Both the position numbers and the translations under genes were made by a program. This document shows, in pieces, positions 1 through 5,210 of a DNA stretch of 5,210 bases. The stretch is from Desulfobacterales bacterium. GTDB taxonomy: Bacteria; Desulfobacterota; Desulfobacteria; Desulfobacterales; Desulfobacteraceae. Under the pieces are notes generated by a model. It made no database searches. It was not told where the DNA came from and worked only from the letters and a program-made list of their open reading frames with translations. The DNA is taken from NCBI GenBank assembly GCA_022361315.1, contig JAKSBB010000339.1, positions 1-5,210 of the forward strand, in the 5' to 3' direction. Numbering within the stretch: the first letter of the stretch is position 1; each line of letters opens with the position of its first letter.

Positions 1-645
1 CTCCGGCACATAGGTATCGCAGATGCCCTGCCCGGTCTTATTGCACCAGCGCCAGGTTTCAACGGCGGATTCTTTGGTGTAGATCCGCTCTTTGGTGAGC
101 AGGGAGTTCATCACGGCCCTGCCGTCCCGGACCAGGAAGATAACCTTCAGGTTGATGTCGGGGCAGGCACTCAGAAACCGGATCTGAAACGGATTTTTAG
201 AGGTGTCCAGAAAGATCCGGGTCTTTTCCCTTTCGCAGAGAATCCCCGCCAGATCAACCGATGTCTGCAGCCGCCGGGAAAATCCCTTTGATTTCAGAGG
301 AAACAAGCCCTTAAACAAGGCATCCCGGGTTTTAGCCACCGCCGGTACCGGAAAATGATAATAATAAAAACTGTCCATAAGGCTGCCCGGCTCGGGTTGT
401 AGATTTATAGCCTGTTTTCCCGGATCAAATTCAATCCCCGCATCCGCCGCCCTCTGTTTCCATTCCGCCCAGAAGCTGCAGGTGCCATAGCTGCTGCCGC
501 AGGAACATTTCTCCGACGGGGAAAAGGGTGAGGCGAATTCCCCCACCGTGGACACCATGGGATGGGCGGCCAGCAGGCAGGCGATCAGGGTAGACCCGCT
601 GTGGGGCGCGGATGTCAGGTATACGTAGTCTATTTTTTCGGTCAT
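1..645 (-). CDS. Sulfotransferase, 3'-truncated by window edge
   Basis: The first 215 residues are in the window, with no stop before the left edge. The frame reads as a PAPS-dependent sulfotransferase, which moves a sulfuryl group from PAPS to a hydroxyl or amine of an acceptor in the cytosol. Residues 14-20 (PHSGSTL) are the P-loop-like 5'-phosphosulfate-binding motif. Residues 167-181 hold the 3'-phosphate-binding motif, with R173 and S181 eight residues apart as in the family. A DTSK segment (147-150) and a CSCG...CSFW cysteine cluster (47-59) are features I associate with bacterial Sulfotransfer-type enzymes. The start is well fixed: an in-frame TGA lies directly upstream of the ATG, and the next Met comes after the P-loop. 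The ATG overlaps the flippase stop (ATGA), which suggests translational coupling. The acceptor is unknown; a polysaccharide intermediate is inferred from the neighbours. The C-terminal part is not visible. Confidence 0.87.
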   Translation of the reverse strand, partial: MTEKIDYVYLTSAPHSGSTLIACLLAAHPMVSTVGEFASPFSPSEKCSCGSSYGTCSFWAEWKQRAADAGIEFDPGKQAINLQPEPGSLMDSFYYYHFPVPAVAKTRDALFKGLFPLKSKGFSRRLQTSVDLAGILCEREKTRIFLDTSKNPFQIRFLSACPDINLKVIFLVRDGRAVMNSLLTKERIYTKESAVETWRWCNKTGQGICDTYVPE

Positions 646-2144
646 TCAACCTCCCTTGCTGAGTACGGGGTGCGTTGCTTCACCCGGAAAACCGTGAACC
701 CCGCCGTGCCGCAGGCCAATAAAATCGCCAGGACATTGGCGCAAAACCGGAACCAGGTCACGGGGGGAAGCATGGCGGAAACCCACAGACCTGCAACGGT
801 GCCGACACCACAGATGAATATGCCCCAGGCCACGGCCCGAAAATAGGTGCCCGGGCCGAACCCCAGCCGCCTGCCGCAATAGGCGGGGCCGATGATTCCC
901 CGGTGGAGAATCTGCGGGATCAGGGTGCCGGCGGCCACCCCGTAAATCCCGAAGGATCTGACAAGCAGGATACTTAAAATGAGATTCAACACCCCTTCCA
1001 CAGATGCAAACACGGCAATCCGGCCCGGCGTGCCCAGGGCTGACATACAGATATGGCAGACCCCGTAACCGGTGGCAAAGAACTGTGGAATTAAAAGGAT
1101 ATACAGCAGTGTTCCGGATTCCGCATACCCTTCTCCCACCCAGAGCTGGTAAAAGGACGGCCCCAGCACAAAGCATCCGGCAAACACCAGTCCGCCGAAC
1201 ATGTACATCAGGTAGGCGGTTTTACCGTAAAACCCGGACAGGCCGTTTATCCCGTCCCTGGCAAATATCCCGGTGGCATGGGGGGTCATGGCATTGTTGG
1301 TGACGGTCACGCATTGAATCAGGTAGGTGACCAGGGTGGCGGCCAGGGTATAGATGGTAATCAGCTCAGCCGAAAGAAAGCGGCCGATCACCAGAAGGTC
1401 ACACTGGTACACCAGTGCGGTGGACAGGGTGAACAGAAAGGATTTGGATCCGAAGCGGATCAGGTCATTGAAATTCTCCGGTTTAAGTCCGGACAGGCGA
1501 ATCCTGACCCGGTTGCAGTACCGAAAAGAGGCCATCACCTGAAGCAGCCCAAGAAACAAGGAAATTCCCAACCCCAGCACGGCCAGTCCCAGGATCCCGT
1601 ATCCGGCGTTTAAAAGGATCACGGTCATCACTGCCCGGACCAGGGTGCCGGCGACACCAATGCCGTTCATCAGGGCAAATTTCTGGTGAGCGAACAGATT
1701 GCATTGGAAAACGGCGGAAAGAAAGGTGGCGGCGGCAGTGAGGGATACCAGAAAGAATGCCGTCCCGGCATCATCCCCCGCCGGCGGCGGAAAGTTGAAA
1801 AAACCACTGACGATCCCCGACAATCCGTAACCGATCACAACACACAACACCGCAGTTACGGCCAGGCAGACAAAGGCAATGCTCATATACCCCGAGGCTT
1901 TGTCGTAATCCTTCAGGGCCACCGCGTGGGAGATATAGCGAACCACCGCGCCCTGAAGCCCGAAGGCCAGCAGGCCGTAATGCCCGGTAAAGGAGACGAT
2001 CAGCGACCAGATGCCGTAGCGGGCGTCCCCCAGGCTGTGAACCACAAAAGGAGACAGCAGCAGGGTGACCACAACCGTGACCAGGAAGCCGCTCTGGTTT
2101 GCCAGAATATTGGTAACCACCTTGTTGGACAATAGACGCCGCAT
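642..2144 (-). CDS. Wzx-like polysaccharide/oligosaccharide flippase
   Basis: This is a 500-residue, strongly hydrophobic protein with about 12-14 predicted membrane segments, for example near residues 15-35, 42-65, 88-112, 127-150, 163-207, 260-282, 308-332, 343-365, 375-395, 435-456 and 466-486. The N-terminal stretch (VTLLLSPFVVHSLGD, then YGIWSL and GLLAFGLQGAVVRY, residues 26-70) is typical of the polysaccharide biosynthesis/MOP exporter family. These proteins flip undecaprenyl-linked sugar units across the inner membrane. The length matches the family (about 420-510 residues). An in-frame TAG directly precedes the ATG, and the next Met is far inside, so the start is bounded. Possible ribosome sites are a GGCAGG only 3 nt away and a CAGGAG about 13 nt away, neither ideal. 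The gene lies between two sulfotransferase genes and overlaps the downstream one by 4 nt. The substrate cannot be read from the sequence. Confidence 0.93.
   Translation of the reverse strand: MRRLLSNKVVTNILANQSGFLVTVVVTLLLSPFVVHSLGDARYGIWSLIVSFTGHYGLLAFGLQGAVVRYISHAVALKDYDKASGYMSIAFVCLAVTAVLCVVIGYGLSGIVSGFFNFPPPAGDDAGTAFFLVSLTAAATFLSAVFQCNLFAHQKFALMNGIGVAGTLVRAVMTVILLNAGYGILGLAVLGLGISLFLGLLQVMASFRYCNRVRIRLSGLKPENFNDLIRFGSKSFLFTLSTALVYQCDLLVIGRFLSAELITIYTLAATLVTYLIQCVTVTNNAMTPHATGIFARDGINGLSGFYGKTAYLMYMFGGLVFAGCFVLGPSFYQLWVGEGYAESGTLLYILLIPQFFATGYGVCHICMSALGTPGRIAVFASVEGVLNLILSILLVRSFGIYGVAAGTLIPQILHRGIIGPAYCGRRLGFGPGTYFRAVAWGIFICGVGTVAGLWVSAMLPPVTWFRFCANVLAILLACGTAGFTVFRVKQRTPYSAREVE
649..656 (-). 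promoter_or_regulatory. Strong Shine-Dalgarno for the left-end sulfotransferase
   Basis: On the minus strand AGGGAGGT lies just before the ATG at 645, with 4 nt between GGAGG and the start codon. It sits inside the last codons of the flippase gene. It is the best ribosome binding site in the window and supports the ATG that overlaps the flippase stop codon. Confidence 0.75.
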
Positions 2145-2188
2145 CTACCTGCCGCAACTCCTGCTCACGGATGTATCGGGCCTGTAAT
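2145..2188. other. 44-nt intergenic gap, largest in the window
   Basis: This is the only gap of note, between the internal sulfotransferase stop and the flippase ATG. I see no convincing promoter, terminator hairpin or operator in it. It carries two weak purine-rich candidates for the flippase ribosome binding site. It probably lies within one transcript. Confidence 0.6.
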
Positions 2189-3247
2189 TCACGGGTGGCC
2201 CGCCTCTAAGAACCGACGCAATACCCGGTCACAACCGGCTTCAATCTCTGAGAACCAGTCCGGCTTCGCATATTGCCGCCAGGATTCTTTCACCCGGCCG
2301 GCATTCAACCCGGCCAGCCTGTCTATTTCCTCGGAAGACACCGTGAGTCCCAGGGCCTGGAACAATCGCGATGCCACGCCTGTAAAATCCGTGATCAATT
2401 CTTCATAGCCGATACTGACGTGGGCATGCTGTTTCCCGGCCATGTGCGACAGCCGCCAGAGATAATAATGAATTGCGTAGGGATGCTGCCCCTCAGGTTC
2501 CAGAAAAGGAAAGTGCAGCCTGAGATCCTTTGCCCAGTTTATCAGGTAGAAAAGATCCAGGGGATCATCATGCCGGTACCGGTAATCCGTTGACGGCCCT
2601 CCGCCGTCTTTCAGGATGGACATCCACTGCTGCCGGGGATGCCTGTAGAGGTGGACGATGCGTGCCTCCGGAAACTGTGCGGCCAGCCATGCCAGGCGGA
2701 AATCCATCCGGTTGAACTGGAGGACGGGCCGGTGGTCAGTTGCCTCAATCAGGGCGGTGATATAGGTCTGCAATGCCGGGTCATGGTCCCTGGCCGTCAT
2801 AAACAGGTTCCGGTTTACCCAGGCAGGATTATACACATCTGAAAGCCGGGAAAGCCCCCTGTATTCCACATTGTAATTGTCCACACCGATGTGGGTGTCG
2901 TCTGTCCCGTATTCCCGGTCCAGGAACCATTGATTCTCGTTCAGGGGTTCATAGTAGGCGGTTACCCCCTCAAGTTGCCTGAATACCTGCCAGAGGAAGG
3001 TGGACCCGGACCGGAACCTGGCGGTGATAAACACCGGTGCCCCGGTTTGTCCTGTGCCGGGGGACTCTGCTGAAGGTCCGTCTCCGTAGGGGTTATCCAG
3101 GTAGTCCATGCGGGCAACGGAATCCGGACGGTGAAGGTCCCGGAATGTCTGCCAGAACAATTCCCTGAAGTAGTCGGATCCGACGATATAGTCCGTCAGT
3201 CTGTATACCGGTTTTTTCAGAAGCTGTTTCAGTGTTGTGGGCGCCAT
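2189..3247 (-). CDS. Sulfotransferase (PAPS-dependent type)
   Basis: This complete 352-residue soluble protein has no signal peptide or membrane span. Residues 77-86 (RFRSGSTFLW) form the 5'-phosphosulfate-binding loop after a predicted beta strand (PVFITA). Residues 195-210 (ARIVHLYRHPRQQWMS) match the 3'-phosphate-binding strand and helix, with R202 and S210 at the family's eight-residue spacing. About 70 residues precede the core, ending in a Gly/Ser/Pro/Thr-rich linker (55-71). The length is within the usual range for bacterial sulfotransferases, if slightly long. It lacks the cysteine cluster of the left-end sulfotransferase and shares little beyond the cofactor motifs, so the two are not recent duplicates. 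The ATG is the first usable start after an upstream in-frame TGA. No good Shine-Dalgarno is visible, and the preceding gene ends 8 nt upstream, so coupling by reinitiation is likely. The acceptor is unknown; sulfation of the cluster's glycan is inferred. Confidence 0.85.
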   Translation of the reverse strand: MAPTTLKQLLKKPVYRLTDYIVGSDYFRELFWQTFRDLHRPDSVARMDYLDNPYGDGPSAESPGTGQTGAPVFITARFRSGSTFLWQVFRQLEGVTAYYEPLNENQWFLDREYGTDDTHIGVDNYNVEYRGLSRLSDVYNPAWVNRNLFMTARDHDPALQTYITALIEATDHRPVLQFNRMDFRLAWLAAQFPEARIVHLYRHPRQQWMSILKDGGGPSTDYRYRHDDPLDLFYLINWAKDLRLHFPFLEPEGQHPYAIHYYLWRLSHMAGKQHAHVSIGYEELITDFTGVASRLFQALGLTVSSEEIDRLAGLNAGRVKESWRQYAKPDWFSEIEAGCDRVLRRFLEAGHP

Positions 3248-3255
3248 GGCGTTTA

Positions 3256-4581
3256 TTAAGCCGTCCTGTTTTCAGCGTAGTATTGTTTGATCCGGGCAGT
3301 GATATAGTAATTGAGGAACCCGGCAATGATCAGAAGATAGTAGAATATCTCATAGTAATTCCATGAAAGAAAGAGGGAACAGACCGCAAGGCCGAAAACA
3401 GACACAACACTGGCCTCGTTGAGGTAACGGATCACCTTGAGTTGGGCCGGGTCGAATGCCTGGGCCCAGGTATCGATCAACCGGTTGTTCCGCAGACCCT
3501 GAAGCAGCACCAGCATGACGATCAGGCAATAGGCGATCAGGGCAAAGGCCCCGATTTCTCCGGCAAATTGAAAGGGGACGCTGTGGGTGGCCCTGGGCTG
3601 CTTGTCACTGAAATCCGGCATGGCCTTGATGAAACAGGCCACCCCCACCCCGGTAAAGGGGTATTCGTTGAGCATCCCGACAGCCGCAGACCAAGCCTGC
3701 AACCGGGTTTCGGCGGATGTTTCCCCTTCATAATCAACGATGGTGCTGCTCCGGCTTTTAAGCACCTCACCGCCCTGGATGGCGAACACCACCAGAAAAA
3801 CCGGGATCAGTACCGCCATGAAGGTCTTGCGGTTTTTTGAAAAAATTACCCCGGCAAACAGGGTAGCCGCCAGTCCCACCAGGCCCCCCCGGGACCCCGT
3901 AAGGAACACGGCATGCCATCCCAGCGGAATCACCGCCCATGACACATACCGCATCATGCCCCGCCCCAGGTACAGCCCCCAGTAATAGAGAAAGGGGATG
4001 GCAGAGACAAAGAACATGGCAAAGGTGTTTTCATCCCCGTAAATTCCCGAAGAATAGGCACCGATGGGCCCTTTCAGGCGCCCCATGTAAAAGGCGCTCC
4101 AGTTCTGGGAAATATACTGGTAATTGGCCCACCAGGTCAGGTGGAACATGGAAAGGATAATGACGTAGGAAAAGTATTTCTGCTTGTCCACATCGTCGAG
4201 AATCAATACGGCAATGACGTAGAACAGAATGATCTTGCTGAACTTTACGAAATACTCATAGGGCTCCTCCCCCATGACGCCCACGTACGGGCCGAAGGAA
4301 TAGGAGATGCAATAGGCCAGCCAGAGGACAATGACAAAAAAATTCAGCCGCGACTTGAGAAAACCGAAGTTCACCCCGGTCCTGAAGAGGTAGAGCATGA
4401 ACGCTCCCATGGTGACCGCGGCAACGATCAGGGAAAGCCGCATCCCTTCAAAATTCCACCACCAGATATACTGGGGCCCCCAGATGGCCAGGCAGTAATA
4501 GGCAAGCGCCCCCACAAAGGGCCGCTTGACCGTCTGAAGGACGGTGAGTGCGATTACACACAGGAGGATCGCCTTCCCCAT
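3256..4581 (-). CDS. Wzy/O-antigen ligase-like membrane protein
   Basis: This is a 441-residue polytopic protein with about 11-12 hydrophobic segments. A large loop (roughly 270-337) carries SAETRLQAW (289-297), EYPFTGVG (306-313) and ATHS (331-334, with H333), followed by FQFAGEIGAF. Earlier motifs are YGDENTFAM (181-189) and TGSRGGL (228-234). This layout matches the Wzy_C/O-antigen ligase superfamily, which joins undecaprenyl-linked glycans on the periplasmic face either as a polymerase or as a ligase to an acceptor. The N terminus (KRPFVGALAYYCLAIWGPQ) and the DEN and SRGG motifs recall the putative O-glycosylation ligases of exosortase clusters. I chose the ATG at 4581, one nt after the glycosyltransferase stop. 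It begins directly with a hydrophobic helix, and an AAGG lies about 9 nt upstream. An ATG at 4716 would add 45 Arg/Pro-rich residues and overlap the upstream gene by 134 nt. Polymerase and ligase roles cannot be told apart here. Confidence 0.87.
   Translation of the reverse strand: MGKAILLCVIALTVLQTVKRPFVGALAYYCLAIWGPQYIWWWNFEGMRLSLIVAAVTMGAFMLYLFRTGVNFGFLKSRLNFFVIVLWLAYCISYSFGPYVGVMGEEPYEYFVKFSKIILFYVIAVLILDDVDKQKYFSYVIILSMFHLTWWANYQYISQNWSAFYMGRLKGPIGAYSSGIYGDENTFAMFFVSAIPFLYYWGLYLGRGMMRYVSWAVIPLGWHAVFLTGSRGGLVGLAATLFAGVIFSKNRKTFMAVLIPVFLVVFAIQGGEVLKSRSSTIVDYEGETSAETRLQAWSAAVGMLNEYPFTGVGVACFIKAMPDFSDKQPRATHSVPFQFAGEIGAFALIAYCLIVMLVLLQGLRNNRLIDTWAQAFDPAQLKVIRYLNEASVVSVFGLAVCSLFLSWNYYEIFYYLLIIAGFLNYYITARIKQYYAENRTA
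3884..3890 (-). repeat. G7 homopolymer inside the polymerase/ligase gene
   Basis: Seven consecutive G on the coding strand (C7 on the plus strand) span the codons for the Arg-Gly-Gly of the conserved TGSRGGL motif, around residues 231-233. The frame reads through intact here. Loss or gain of one G would truncate the protein near its middle. Confidence 0.9.
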
Positions 4582-4582
4582 G

Positions 4583-5210
4583 TCAGCAGGCCTTGTCCTT
4601 TGGCCGGGCCTTTTCCTTCGGCCGGGCCAGGAGTGAGATATAGGCCCGCTGGTAATCCTTGGCCATTCTCCGGGCGGAAAACGTTGACAGCACGTGTTCC
4701 CGGCCACGGATACCATACCGTGCGGCGCCCCCGTCAGTCATCATATCCTGTAACGCCCGTTGAAGTGCCGGCACATCATCCACCGGAAACAACCGGCCGG
4801 TTTGCCCGTCAACGATCAGATCAGTGCAGCCCGGTATGTCCGACGCCACCACAGGAATACCGGCCGTCATGGCCTCCATAAGGCAGCGGGGAATTCCTTC
4901 CATTTTCGAAGGGAGCACAAAACAGTCAAACCCCTTGAGAAAATCCAGACGGTTCTCCCGGAACCCGAAAAAGACCACCCTGTCTGCGATTCCCAGATCC
5001 GCAGCCATGGCTTTGAGTGCCGTTTTCTGATCCCCGTCACCGATCAGGGCTGCCCGCCAGTTCAAATTGTCCGGGAGCCCGGCAAGGGCTTTCAGCAGCA
5101 CATCCACACCTTTCCGCCTGATAAGCTGTCCGATGAAACCGAAGATAAAGCAGCCATCCGCCTTCCACCGGACAAGATCGGATGCCGTGGAACGGTGGTC
5201 AAGAATTTCA
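4583..5210 (-). CDS. GT4-family glycosyltransferase, 5'-truncated
   Basis: The last 208 codons are in the window. The reading frame stays open to the right edge, so the start lies outside; an internal GTG at 5107 is not the true start, because conserved motifs lie upstream of it. The visible part is the C-terminal nucleotide-sugar-binding domain of a GT-B fold retaining glycosyltransferase. Counting from the first complete codon, FGFIGQLIRRKGVDVL (23-38) holds the Arg/Lys donor-phosphate contacts. LIGDGD (55-60) and VVFFGFREN (78-86) follow, then the E-x7-E motif in KMEGIPRCLME (E104 and E112), then AGIPVVASDIPG and DGQTGRLFP. This is a Glycos_transf_1/GT4 pattern, probably a cytoplasmic, membrane-associated enzyme that adds a sugar to a lipid-linked glycan. 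Sugar specificity cannot be read. The last residues (ARPKEK ARPKDK AC) are a basic duplicated tail. The stop is 1 nt from the next ATG. Confidence 0.92.
   Translation of the reverse strand, partial: EILDHRSTASDLVRWKADGCFIFGFIGQLIRRKGVDVLLKALAGLPDNLNWRAALIGDGDQKTALKAMAADLGIADRVVFFGFRENRLDFLKGFDCFVLPSKMEGIPRCLMEAMTAGIPVVASDIPGCTDLIVDGQTGRLFPVDDVPALQRALQDMMTDGGAARYGIRGREHVLSTFSARRMAKDYQRAYISLLARPKEKARPKDKAC
4593..4628 (-). repeat. 18-bp tandem duplication, two copies
   Basis: The plus-strand units at 4593-4610 and 4611-4628 match at 16 of 18 positions by eye. In the coding frame they give the hexapeptides ARPKEK and ARPKDK at the very C terminus of the glycosyltransferase. It is an in-frame duplication that lengthens a charged tail outside the catalytic fold. 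Confidence 0.85.

Noticed and set aside
646..1176. A 176-codon minus-strand open frame inside the flippase gene
   Set aside because: It is a second reading frame of the same strand within a strongly supported flippase gene, and its product has no hydrophobic pattern or known motif.
1686..2135. A 149-codon plus-strand open frame
   Set aside because: It is antisense to the flippase; the product is rich in Gln, Arg and Gly with no domain-like pattern, while the opposite strand encodes clear membrane helices and family motifs.
2145..2188. Possible internal promoter or attenuator before the flippase gene
   Set aside because: The gap is too short and shows no -10/-35 pair or hairpin with a T run; it looks like an ordinary operon spacer.
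3442..3840. A 132-codon plus-strand open frame
   Set aside because: It is antisense to the conserved loop of the polymerase/ligase, and the translation shows no recognisable motif.
4141..4881. A 246-codon plus-strand open frame
   Set aside because: It lies antisense across the polymerase/ligase and glycosyltransferase genes. The product is a low-complexity mix of charged residues, Gly and Pro with no recognisable motif, as expected for a shadow of a GC-rich coding strand.

Overview
The window is a single stretch of five tightly packed genes, all on the minus strand and read from right to left. It looks like an internal piece of an envelope or extracellular polysaccharide gene cluster. In transcription order the genes are a GT4-type glycosyltransferase (cut off by the right edge), a multi-membrane-span Wzy/O-antigen-ligase-like protein, a sulfotransferase, a Wzx-type polysaccharide flippase, and a second, different sulfotransferase (cut off by the left edge). 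Junction spacings are 1 nt, 8 nt, 44 nt and a 4-nt ATGA overlap, so one polycistronic transcript is very likely. No promoter, terminator, RNA gene, mobile element or CRISPR array is visible. The long plus-strand open frames are antisense shadows of the minus-strand genes.

How the genes fit together (inference): the glycosyltransferase adds a sugar to a lipid-linked intermediate on the cytoplasmic face of the inner membrane. The two sulfotransferases carry the sequence signatures of enzymes that use the cytosolic donor PAPS, so they could sulfate that intermediate, or a related small acceptor, before export. The flippase then moves the lipid-linked unit across the membrane. The Wzy/WaaL-like protein polymerises it or transfers it to an acceptor on the periplasmic side. 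The simplest reading is a locus for a sulfated exopolysaccharide, capsule or glycan.

The organism is most likely a Gram-negative bacterium with moderately high GC. The polymerase/ligase resembles the O-ligase-like proteins found in exosortase/PEP-CTERM exopolysaccharide clusters. That, with the sulfotransferases, would fit an environmental proteobacterium or a member of the Desulfobacterota. This placement rests on general resemblance only and is low confidence.

The parts are recognisable families; the point of interest is the combination of two unlike sulfotransferases bracketing the flippase. Minor items are a G7 tract inside the conserved SRGG motif of the polymerase/ligase, an 18-bp tandem duplication at the 3' end of the glycosyltransferase gene, and a start-codon choice that removes a 134-nt gene overlap.
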